A DNA stretch of 13,748 nucleotides, taken from contig CAAGDX010000027.1 in NCBI GenBank assembly GCA_900768685.1, positions 1 through 13,748 of the forward strand, written 5' to 3'. Numbering within the stretch: position 1 is the first letter of the stretch; each line of letters starts with the position of its first letter. This DNA comes from Bacteroidales bacterium (GTDB lineage Bacteria > Bacteroidota > Bacteroidia > Bacteroidales > Muribaculaceae). The translations under genes were made by a program, and so were the position numbers. Positions 7,186 to 13,748 of this stretch are shown here, in pieces. The notes under the pieces are model-generated. The model worked only from the letters and a program-made list of their open reading frames with translations. It was not told the DNA's origin and made no database searches.

Positions 7186-7893
7186 ATGGACGAAAGAGTG
7201 AGAATTCTTCTATGCGAAGACGATGAGTACTTAGGCATGCTTCTCAGAGAATATCTGCAAGCAAAAGGCTTTAATGCAGACCTTTACGCTGACGGTGAAA
7301 GCGGATATAAGGCTTTTATCAAAGGCAAATACGATATTTGTCTTTTGGACGTGATGATGCCCAAAAAAGACGGTTTTACACTTGCACAGGAAATTCGCAC
7401 CGTAAACGGCGAAGTGCCTATCATTTTCCTTACTGCAAAGGCTCTCAAGGAAGATATCCTGGAAGGTTTCAAAATCGGTGCCGATGACTATATCACAAAA
7501 CCTTTCTCAATTGAGGAACTCGTTTTCCGTATTGAGGCTATCCTCCGCCGTGTGAGAGGCAAAAAAGGCAAAGAAATCACTATGTACAAGATTGGCAAGT
7601 TTACTTTCGATACTCAGAAACAAGTGCTTATGTACGGTTCTCGTATCACAAAACTTACCACTAAGGAATCTGAACTTCTCAGCCTTCTCTGTGCTCACAT
7701 CAATGAGATTTTGGAGCGTAACTTTGCTCTCAAAACCATCTGGATTGACGACAACTACTTCAACGCTCGTTCTATGGACGTTTATATCACAAAACTCCGC
7801 AAACACCTCAAGGATGACCCGTCAATCGAAATCATCAATATCCACGGCAAAGGCTACAAACTCATTGCTCCGGAAGCAGAGGCAGTGAAATAA
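7186..7893 (+). CDS. rprY: OmpR-family response regulator, RprY-like
   Basis: A 235-residue regulator with a receiver domain (about 1-120) and a winged-helix DNA-binding domain (about 130-230). The receiver has the acidic pair Asp12-Asp13, phospho-acceptor Asp55 in LLDVMMPKKDG, Thr83 and Lys105 in TKPF, so it should be phosphorylatable. The C-terminal domain carries the usual winged-helix stretches LTTKESELL and SMDVYITKLRKHL, then INIHGKGYKL. It closely resembles what I recall of RprY of Bacteroides (a CEDDE opening, LLREYLQAKG, GADDYITKPFS). It lies 14 bases after rprX in one operon and ends before a strong hairpin terminator. Targets cannot be read from this window, though direct repeats upstream of rprX suggest autoregulation. 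In Porphyromonas, RprY has been linked to oxidative-stress and sodium-pump genes. Confidence 0.93.
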   Translation: MDERVRILLCEDDEYLGMLLREYLQAKGFNADLYADGESGYKAFIKGKYDICLLDVMMPKKDGFTLAQEIRTVNGEVPIIFLTAKALKEDILEGFKIGADDYITKPFSIEELVFRIEAILRRVRGKKGKEITMYKIGKFTFDTQKQVLMYGSRITKLTTKESELLSLLCAHINEILERNFALKTIWIDDNYFNARSMDVYITKLRKHLKDDPSIEIINIHGKGYKLIAPEAEAVK

Positions 7894-7911
7894 TAGGAAT
7901 TTTCATATTTC

Positions 7912-7962
7912 CATAATAAAGAAACTGTGCTACAAAACTTGTAGCACAGTTTCTTTATTATG
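7912..7962. terminator. Bidirectional terminator between rprY and dnaE
   Basis: A perfect 24-bp inverted repeat (7912-7935 and 7939-7962) is separated by only three bases. The core CTGTGCTACAA is flanked by A/T runs on both sides, so either strand gives a hairpin ending in a U-rich tract. The dnaE stop codon (7958-7960) and its last bases lie inside the right arm. It serves both convergent operons. Confidence 0.9.
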
Positions 7963-10900
7963 CTGTTTCAAAGGAGAAATTGAGGTTTGCTTCCGTGAGG
8001 ATATCCACAAGGCGTTTGTTTAGAGGTACTTTGATGTTTGTGTATAGGCGGAGAGTGCGGTTTATGGTTTTGTCTGTAAATTCCATAGTTACGCTACCGC
8101 TGTTTTCCTCGGTTTGGGTGTCAGCAATCATGGCGAGGTAGCTGAGGGCACCTTCTTTGAGGTCCGTGGTGTCGGATTTTATTATCACGCCCTTCAGCAT
8201 CTTACCTTTATAGTTGTCAAGGAGTTCTATGGAGCCTATTTGCAGCCATAGTTCACCGTTGCGAGCCTTTGCAAAGCTTACTTTGACGATGATAGCCGTA
8301 CCTGCTTCGCAGTACTGTGCGTATTTGTAGTAATCGTCTTTGAAAAGGCGTATTTCGTAGCTACCGGAGAGGTCTTCAATGTTTACAATACCGTATTTAG
8401 TGCCTTTTTGTGAAACTTTGGATTTGAAGTCTGTCACAAGTCCGCCTATTATCATAGGCACGCCCTCCATTGGTGTCATTTCCGAGAAGTCCTTGAGTCT
8501 TGTGCATCCGTATTGGAGTTCCATGTAGTATGGGTCGAGCGGATGTCCGGAAAGGTACATTCCGACGAGGTCTTTTTCTTTTTCCAGTTTTATGATATTT
8601 GACCAGGCAACTGCAGGTTTTATTTCCGGACGTCCTGCAGTGTTCAGGCTTATGTCGTCGTCGCCGAAGAGAGATGCCACTTTGCTGTTCGCAGCCTCCT
8701 GATAGAGGTAGCCGTAACGCAAAAGTTGGTCGGAAAGCGTTTCATTTTTATTGTTCGTTACGTAGAAATCTTCACGTTTTACGTCTGTGAAACAGTCAAA
8801 AGCACCGGAAAGTACGAGAGCGTCAAATGTTTTGCGGTTGCAAGCCGTAGAGGGTACACGTTCCACAAAATCATAGATGGAAGTGAATGGACCTCCTTTT
8901 TCACGGATAGAGATAATCTGTTCCACCACGTTGTTTCCCACACCTTTAATAGCGGAAAGTCCAAAACGGATAGCACCGTTGCTCACACCAAAGCCGGAGA
9001 TAGATTCGTTGATGTCCGGTCCTTTTACCGGTATGTGCATAGCTTTGCACTCGTCCATGTATTCAGCGAGTTTGGTGATATCGGAGCTGTTTCGGCTGAG
9101 GACTGCCGCCATGTATTCTGCAGGGTAGTTTGCCTTGAGGTATGCGGTTTGGAAAGCAACCCAACTGTAGCAAGTTGCGTGGCTTTTGTTGAAAGCATAC
9201 GAAGCAAATTTTTCCCAGTCTGCCCAGATTTTTTCCAGCACTTCCGGCTTGTGTCCGTTGGCTTGTCCGCCGCTGAGGAATTTGCCTTTGAGGTGGTTCA
9301 TCTTGTCTATGAGTTTTTTACCCATAGCCTTACGGAGTGTGTCGCTTTCGCCGCGAGTGAAGTTTGCAAGCAAGCGAGAGAGCAACATCACCTGCTCCTG
9401 GTAAACCGTGATTCCGTAAGTGTCCTTGAGGTATTTTTCCATGATTGGAATGTCATAGACGATTGGCGATTTACCGCTCTTGCGGGCGATAAAGTCCGGA
9501 ATGTATGACATTGGTCCGGGACGATACAGGGCGTTCATGGCGATAAGGTCCTCAAATACAGTAGGTTTCAGTTCTCGCAGATATTTTTGCATACCTGCGG
9601 ATTCAAACTGGAATGTTCCTATTGTTCTGCCTTCGCTGTAAAGTTCGAATGTTTTTTTGTCGTCGATAGGAATAGCTTCAATATCAATATCTTGCCCTGT
9701 GGTGCGTTTTATGTTGTCCAGTGCTTCGCGGATAATGGAGAGAGTTTTGAGTCCGAGGAAGTCCATTTTTATAAGTCCGGTTTCCTCAATCACTCGTCCT
9801 TCGTATTGCGTCACGAGCAGCCTGTCGCCTGTTTCCTTATCGTTTGCGATGGATACGGGCACCCAGTCTGTTATGGCATCACGGCAGATGATGACACCGC
9901 AGGCGTGCACGCCGGTGTTTCGGACGTTACCTTCCAGTTGCTGTGCGTATTTCAGTGTTTCCGTCAGTATTCTGTTGTCGCTTTCCAGTTCGGGTTTGAA
10001 TTCCGGAAGGTATTTGTAGCAGTTTTTGAGCGTTGGTTTGTATTCCTTGCCATTTTCGTCGGTTGGCATGTGAGCGGGAATGAGTTTGGTGAGACGGTCA
10101 CTCTCGGAAAGTGGCAGTTGCTCTACGCGTGCCACGTCTTTTATTGCAGACTTGGCAGCCATAGTGCCGTAAGTGATGATGTGTGCCACCTTTTCTTCGC
10201 CGTATTTTTCTGTTACATAACGGAGTACGTCGGCACGACCGTCGTCATCGAAGTCCACATCGATATCGGGGAGGGAGATACGGTCCGGGTTTAGGAAACG
10301 CTCAAACAGCAAGTCGTATTTAATCGGGTCTATGAGCGTGATGCCAAGGCAATATGCCACGGCGGAACCGGCAGCGGAGCCACGTCCCGGTCCTACACTC
10401 ACACCGAGTTTTTCGCGTGCGGCAGTAATAAAGTCTTGAACTATAAGGAAGTAGCCGGGGAAACCCATGGTCTTCATTATGTATAACTCGAAGTTCAGTC
10501 GCTCCTTCAGTTCATCACTCAGCGGTTCGCCGTATTTCTTTTTAGCACCGTCGTATGTGAGTTTTGCAAGGTAGTCTGCCTCGAATTTTATGCGGTACAG
10601 TTTGTCGTAGCCGCCAAGTCGGCGTATTTTTTCGTTTGCAGCTTCTTCGCTGAGCACTACGTTTCCGTTTTCGTCTTGCGTGAACTCGTCAAAAAGTTCT
10701 TTTTCCGTGATACGGCTGCGGTATTCCTCTTCAGTGCCGAACTCCTTGGGAATCTCGAAGTTAGGCATGATTGGACCATGGTCGATATTGTATGTTTCAA
10801 TCTTGTCGTATATCTCCATAGTGTTGCGGAGTGCTTCCGGAATGTCTGCAAACAGTTCGTTCATTTCCGCTTGTGTTTTCATCCATTCCTGTTTGGAGTA

Positions 10901-11752
10901 AAACATTCTGTCCGTGTCGGAGATATAGTGGTTTGTGGAGACGCAAATCAGTCGGTCGTGAGCCTCGGCATCCTCCTCGTTTACGAAGTGCACGTCGTTT
11001 GTGCAAATGAGTTTTACGTCACATTTGCGAGCAAGTTCTATCAGCACGGGGTTTACACGTTCCTGATAGACAATCGTTTCGTGATTAGCATTCGGGACGG
11101 TGGCTTTATGTCGCTGAAGTTCAAGGTAATAGTCTTCGCCAAAGATGCTCTTGTACCATCTCACTTGCTTTTCTGCTTCTTCTATTCTGCCGTTGAGGAT
11201 AAGTTGTGGAATTTCGCCGCCAAGGCAAGCGGAACAAACAATAAGTCCCTCGGCGTGTGATTGCAGTTCGAATTTGTCTGTACGGGGACGTTTGTAAAAG
11301 CCATCAGTCCAAGCATTTGACACTATTTTGATAAGATTTTTATACCCTTTTTCATTTTTTGCCAGCACGATTAGGTGGCAACGGTCCAGTTTGCCGTCGG
11401 AATGCTCCTTTTGCCTGCCGTTTGCCGTGCAGTACATCTCGCAACCGAAAATAGGCTTGAAAATTTTCTTTTCCGTAGCAGCAAGTTCGGTTTTCAGTTC
11501 GGAAGCATCATTTCCATCTTTTTCCGCCTCCGCAATCTGCTTTTTCAGTCCCTTTATAGCGTCAAAGACCTTGCCGTTTTTCTTGTTTACATAGTTGAAA
11601 AACTCCTTGATGCCGTACATATCGCCGTGGTCTGTGAGGGCGATTGCCGGCATGCCGTCTGCAATGGCTTTATCCACGAGTGCAGGAATAGAAGCTTGTC
11701 CGTCGAGGATGGAATATTGTGAGTGTACGTGTAGGTGTATAAACGGTTCCAT
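7958..11752 (-). CDS. dnaE: DNA polymerase III alpha subunit
   Basis: The 1264-residue replicative polymerase subunit that extends DNA at the fork. An N-terminal PHP domain opens with HLHVHSQYSILDG (His8, His10) and LTDHGDMYG (Asp41, His42). The polymerase palm includes VGPGRGSAAGS and PDIDVDFDDDGR starting at residue 495, where Asp498 and Asp500 match the catalytic pair of E. coli PDFDVDF. The fingers/thumb region is followed by a helix-hairpin-helix (IKGVGNNVVEQI) and a C-terminal OB fold (PMIIGGLVTDFKSKVSQKGT). It is about 100 residues longer than E. coli DnaE; part of this is a charged helical insertion at about residues 56-97 of the PHP domain. The ATG at 11752 is the natural start, right before the PHP motif. 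The gene is intact with no frameshift, transcribed alone toward rprY. Confidence 0.97.
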   Translation of the reverse strand: MEPFIHLHVHSQYSILDGQASIPALVDKAIADGMPAIALTDHGDMYGIKEFFNYVNKKNGKVFDAIKGLKKQIAEAEKDGNDASELKTELAATEKKIFKPIFGCEMYCTANGRQKEHSDGKLDRCHLIVLAKNEKGYKNLIKIVSNAWTDGFYKRPRTDKFELQSHAEGLIVCSACLGGEIPQLILNGRIEEAEKQVRWYKSIFGEDYYLELQRHKATVPNANHETIVYQERVNPVLIELARKCDVKLICTNDVHFVNEEDAEAHDRLICVSTNHYISDTDRMFYSKQEWMKTQAEMNELFADIPEALRNTMEIYDKIETYNIDHGPIMPNFEIPKEFGTEEEYRSRITEKELFDEFTQDENGNVVLSEEAANEKIRRLGGYDKLYRIKFEADYLAKLTYDGAKKKYGEPLSDELKERLNFELYIMKTMGFPGYFLIVQDFITAAREKLGVSVGPGRGSAAGSAVAYCLGITLIDPIKYDLLFERFLNPDRISLPDIDVDFDDDGRADVLRYVTEKYGEEKVAHIITYGTMAAKSAIKDVARVEQLPLSESDRLTKLIPAHMPTDENGKEYKPTLKNCYKYLPEFKPELESDNRILTETLKYAQQLEGNVRNTGVHACGVIICRDAITDWVPVSIANDKETGDRLLVTQYEGRVIEETGLIKMDFLGLKTLSIIREALDNIKRTTGQDIDIEAIPIDDKKTFELYSEGRTIGTFQFESAGMQKYLRELKPTVFEDLIAMNALYRPGPMSYIPDFIARKSGKSPIVYDIPIMEKYLKDTYGITVYQEQVMLLSRLLANFTRGESDTLRKAMGKKLIDKMNHLKGKFLSGGQANGHKPEVLEKIWADWEKFASYAFNKSHATCYSWVAFQTAYLKANYPAEYMAAVLSRNSSDITKLAEYMDECKAMHIPVKGPDINESISGFGVSNGAIRFGLSAIKGVGNNVVEQIISIREKGGPFTSIYDFVERVPSTACNRKTFDALVLSGAFDCFTDVKREDFYVTNNKNETLSDQLLRYGYLYQEAANSKVASLFGDDDISLNTAGRPEIKPAVAWSNIIKLEKEKDLVGMYLSGHPLDPYYMELQYGCTRLKDFSEMTPMEGVPMIIGGLVTDFKSKVSQKGTKYGIVNIEDLSGSYEIRLFKDDYYKYAQYCEAGTAIIVKVSFAKARNGELWLQIGSIELLDNYKGKMLKGVIIKSDTTDLKEGALSYLAMIADTQTEENSGSVTMEFTDKTINRTLRLYTNIKVPLNKRLVDILTEANLNFSFETA

Positions 11753-11795
11753 GTATCTTTGTGAGGGTATAAAAGTTTAAAATTCAGGGTGTTAG

Positions 11796-11919
11796 CAGCA
11801 TAAAAACACTGGAGAAATTTCCTTGGGAATAATGTCTGAATTATCCGAGCGGAAATTTCTCCAAAGTTACTGAAAAACTTTTAATTTTAGTGTGAGTGTT
11901 GAAAACTTTTTATGCTGAT
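11796..11919. repeat. Nested inverted repeats in the dnaE upstream region
   Basis: GGAGAAATTTCC (11811-11822) and GGAAATTTCTCC (11851-11862) form a perfect 12-bp inverted repeat with a 28-base loop. The loop itself can form a smaller stem (GG.ATAAT with ATTATCC). Outside it, CAGCATAAAAA (11796-11806) and TTTTTATGCTG (11909-11919) are a second perfect 11-bp pair. Read on the minus strand, the inner hairpin is followed by AGTG and five Ts, so it may terminate the ATPase transcript that stops at 11933. The whole 11753-11932 gap contains no gene. Confidence 0.7.
11862..11869 (-). promoter_or_regulatory. Putative -7 promoter box of dnaE
   Basis: On the minus strand this reads TAACTTTG, matching TAnnTTTG, about 110 bases before the dnaE ATG. 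It overlaps one arm of the 12-bp inverted repeat, so the dnaE transcript would begin within the hairpin sequence. No clear -33 TTTG is present, which lowers confidence. Confidence 0.4.
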
Positions 11920-11932
11920 TATTTTGATGACA

Positions 11933-13279
11933 TTATAGAAGTGGAGTCATATATATTGGTAAGTAAATGACTCCATTGAGGATTTTTAAGTCTGAAGAAT
12001 GGATAATGTATGGTGTGTGGAGTTGTTTTGAAAATTTTTTGCAAAATTTGTCAAGAGAAACAGTAGTGTAGTTTTTGCCGGACTTTACTTCTATTGGGCT
12101 GATATTATGTGCATTCGTCAGTGTTTGTTTTTCAATTAGGAAATCAATTTCCATACGTTCTTCTTTGTCTTTTGAATTTTTGCTGTAAAAATATAGTCTA
12201 TGTCCCGATGCAACTAACATTTGTGCAACTATGTTTTCTACAAGCATACCGGAATTTATTTCAATTTTGTCCAACATTATTTTTTTATAAAGTTCCTCAC
12301 TTTGTATGGTCTTTTCATCAAAAGAATGTGAGATTAGAAGCCCTGTATCTGCCATATAGCATTTAAATGTGTATTGGTCGCTTACAAGTTTCATTCCGAT
12401 GGAGGGAGCGGTAGCACCATAACACATATTTGTAATCATTGCATCTTTTAGCCATAAAAAAGAACTTTCGTATGAACGGAAACGAGCTCCCGGTTCTATG
12501 TCAGATAATCTAAACCTTTTTTCATGTCGCTGTAATTCTGCCGGAATGTTGTCAAATACGGATTTAACTTTTTCTGCATATCCTACAGCATATTGACTGA
12601 CGCTATTTTTATATAGGTTTAGAATGTCTCTCTTTACAGTGTCTGCATCAATGAAAAGTTTTGACTTAACATATCTTTCTACTGCTTGCGGCATGCCTCC
12701 AACTATCATATATTGTCTGAACAATTCCATTGCTTTGCGATGCATAGGTCCTAAAGCTTTCTTTGTCTCAAAACATTGGGAAATAAAAGGCATGGTCATT
12801 TCATCTCCCATAGCCCAAAGAAATTCTTCAAAATCCATAGGGTACATTTTGACTATTCTTTCTTCAGATGGCAACAGTATTCCTTGAGTGTTCTCAAGAA
12901 TGCTAATGAGAGAGCCTGTTTCTATATAATCATATCTTCCATCAGCAACAAGGTGTTTTATGGCTTGTCTTACTTTAGGATAGGCTTGTATTTCATCAAA
13001 TATTATCAGAGATTCTCTTTCGTATAGTTTTACATTCATTATGTTTTGCAGAAGGCTCAAAAACATTGGTATATCATTCAAATACTCATCAAATACCTTT
13101 TTTATGGTTCCTGTCATAAACGATAGGTCTATCATAATATATGAGCGATAATACTCTTTTGCAAAAGCTTCAACTATATAGCTTTTGCCTACGCGGCGAG
13201 CTCCTTCTATCATTAGTGCCACTCTCCCCTTTTCAGTATTTTTCCAGTGTAATAAGGTGTCAAAAATTTTACGTTTCAT
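11933..13279 (-). CDS. AAA_14/DUF4143 family ATPase with PD-(D/E)XK-like C-terminus
   Basis: A 448-residue protein of the ATP-binding AAA_14 plus DUF4143 family, widespread and variably present in Bacteroidetes and archaea, with no settled function. Walker A is GARRVGKS (26-33), Walker B LIIFDEIQ (91-98, Asp95-Glu96), and a sensor-like TGS lies at 121-123. The DUF4143 half has IGM and YMADTGLL motifs in its middle. Near the end, EIDFLI (Asp379) and IEVKSGKN (Glu397, Lys399) have the spacing of a PD-(D/E)XK nuclease core, as is usual for this family. Length is typical and the frame is intact. The gene is visibly more AT-rich than dnaE next door and has its own promoter, hinting at separate acquisition. 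A role in DNA processing or as a selfish or defence-related element is inference only. Confidence 0.9.
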   Translation of the reverse strand: MKRKIFDTLLHWKNTEKGRVALMIEGARRVGKSYIVEAFAKEYYRSYIMIDLSFMTGTIKKVFDEYLNDIPMFLSLLQNIMNVKLYERESLIIFDEIQAYPKVRQAIKHLVADGRYDYIETGSLISILENTQGILLPSEERIVKMYPMDFEEFLWAMGDEMTMPFISQCFETKKALGPMHRKAMELFRQYMIVGGMPQAVERYVKSKLFIDADTVKRDILNLYKNSVSQYAVGYAEKVKSVFDNIPAELQRHEKRFRLSDIEPGARFRSYESSFLWLKDAMITNMCYGATAPSIGMKLVSDQYTFKCYMADTGLLISHSFDEKTIQSEELYKKIMLDKIEINSGMLVENIVAQMLVASGHRLYFYSKNSKDKEERMEIDFLIEKQTLTNAHNISPIEVKSGKNYTTVSLDKFCKKFSKQLHTPYIIHSSDLKILNGVIYLPIYMTPLL

Positions 13280-13301
13280 TTTACAGCTATTTATTTTCCT
13301 G

Positions 13302-13332
13302 CAAAAATACTGATTTATAATGATTTATCAAA
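13302..13332 (-). promoter_or_regulatory. Promoter of the AAA_14 ATPase gene
   Basis: On the minus strand: TTTG (13332-13329), 19 bases, TATTTTTG (13309-13302). Both elements match the Bacteroidetes consensus at standard spacing. Transcription would start near 13295, about 16 bases before the ATG. Confidence 0.65.
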
Positions 13333-13348
13333 ATTTTATTTAGGTAAA

Positions 13349-13435
13349 TTGCACCAAAATGAGATTTTTATATAATGGTTTTTGCACCAAAATGAGATTT
13401 TTTAAAAGTAGTTTTTGCACTAAAATGAAATTTTT
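13349..13435. repeat. Three 21-bp direct repeats at an exact 33-bp period
   Basis: Units start at 13349, 13382 and 13415. The first two share 21 identical bases beginning TTGCACCAAAATGAG; the third differs by two C/G-to-T/A changes (TTGCACTAAAATGAA). The 12 bases between units are not conserved. They lie just upstream of the ATPase promoter, so an operator or iteron-like protein-binding array is likely. Three units with such short gaps are not a CRISPR array. Confidence 0.85.
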
Positions 13436-13560
13436 GTGGCTTTCTTTTTTAGTTGTTCTCTGACGGGTCGGACTTTTGGAACTATATATAATAAGGTGTA
13501 AAATTGGGGAGGAGGGCAGGAAAAATGGTGCCGGAAAAGTGTGAAAAATGCGGAAAAGGC

Positions 13561-13586
13561 AAAAATATGTTTTATAACATATTTTT
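13561..13586. repeat. AT-rich 11-bp palindrome
   Basis: AAAAATATGTT (13561-13571) and AACATATTTTT (13576-13586) form a perfect inverted repeat with a 4-base loop, flanked by A and T runs. It could be a weak bidirectional terminator or a protein-binding site. The stretch 13436-13748 otherwise shows purine-rich DNA and no convincing gene. Confidence 0.5.
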
Positions 13587-13663
13587 TGTTATGCGTAATA
13601 TGCTGAATGATAGCGAGAAGAGAGGAATTGGCAAAATTTTCTTAAAAAATTCTTATAAAAATA

Positions 13664-13695
13664 TTTGGTCAGTTCGGAGGAAAGTTGTAACTTTG
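13664..13695 (+). promoter_or_regulatory. Consensus promoter for a gene beyond the right edge
   Basis: TTTG (13664-13667), 20 bases, TAACTTTG (13688-13695), then CA. This is a textbook Bacteroidetes promoter. The transcript would begin near 13702 and run rightward out of the window. Confidence 0.65.
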
Positions 13696-13700
13696 CACTC

Positions 13701-13728
13701 GCTTTTGGGAAGAGACCCAATAAAAGAG
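13701..13728 (+). promoter_or_regulatory. Hairpin at the 5' end of the outgoing transcript
   Basis: TTGGG (13705-13709) pairs with CCCAA (13716-13720) around AAGAGA, and flanking TTTT/AAAA and GC bases can extend the stem with a bulge. It would sit at the very start of the leader RNA, as in regulated or stabilised leaders. No known leader class is claimed. Confidence 0.35.
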
Positions 13729-13748
13729 CAAAAACATGTTGTAAAACA

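Noticed and set aside
8726..10294. Long plus-strand open frames of 260 and 235 codons
   Set aside because: They lie antisense to conserved polymerase motifs of dnaE and have Phe/Val/Cys-rich translations typical of antisense shadow frames.
13349..13435. Repeats considered as a CRISPR array
   Set aside because: Only three units of 21 bp with 12-base gaps, no cas genes, and promoter-proximal position; better explained as a protein-binding array.
13525..13748. Open frame from an ATG at 13525 to the window edge, with a purine-rich Shine-Dalgarno-like stretch and a CEKCG motif near its start
   Set aside because: It runs through an AT-rich palindrome and a full-consensus promoter, its residues look unstructured and low in complexity, and it has no visible end. 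More likely intergenic; only sequence beyond the edge could decide.

Overview
The window looks like chromosomal DNA of a member of the order Bacteroidales (Bacteroides/Prevotella-type). Several intergenic regions carry the Bacteroidetes promoter signature (a -33 TTTG, 19-20 bases, then a -7 TAnnTTTG). Shine-Dalgarno signals are weak. One pair of genes reads as the Bacteroides-type RprX/RprY two-component system. Genus cannot be settled by eye.

Layout from left to right. (1) 2-1342, plus strand: 3' part of a TPR-repeat gene that is cut by the window edge. (2) 1391-2356, plus: an exported alpha/beta hydrolase. (3) 2451-2774, plus: a single-domain thioredoxin, followed by an intrinsic terminator. 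(4) 2904-4421, plus: an unusual one-pass membrane protein. It joins a cytoplasmic DUF4062/TIR-like Rossmannoid domain to a periplasmic PstS-like solute-binding domain. It meets, tail to tail with a 6-base overlap, (5) 4416-5384, minus: a diacylglycerol/lipid kinase of the DagK/YegS family. (6) A 251-base divergent control region leads into rprX (5636-7171) and rprY (7186-7893), plus. (7) A perfect 24-bp inverted repeat at 7912-7962 acts as a shared terminator between rprY and (8) dnaE (7958-11752, minus), the replicative DNA polymerase III alpha subunit. (9) A 180-base gap holds nested inverted repeats and the likely dnaE promoter. (10) 11933-13279, minus: an AT-rich AAA_14/DUF4143 ATPase. A good promoter precedes it, with three 21-bp repeats at an exact 33-bp period just upstream. 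(11) The last 470 bases hold no convincing gene. They carry an AT-rich palindrome and a textbook promoter with a hairpin leader for a gene that starts beyond the right edge.

How the genes fit together: thioredoxin, DagK, DnaE and RprXY are housekeeping or envelope-sensing functions. The accessory part consists of the TPR protein, the DUF4062-TM-PstS-like protein and the AAA_14 ATPase. The best candidate for a poorly described system is the 2904-4421 gene. It looks like a transmembrane receptor with a periplasmic ligand-binding module wired to a cytoplasmic domain of a fold used for nucleotide processing or signalling. This reading rests on motifs recognised by hand and no search was run.
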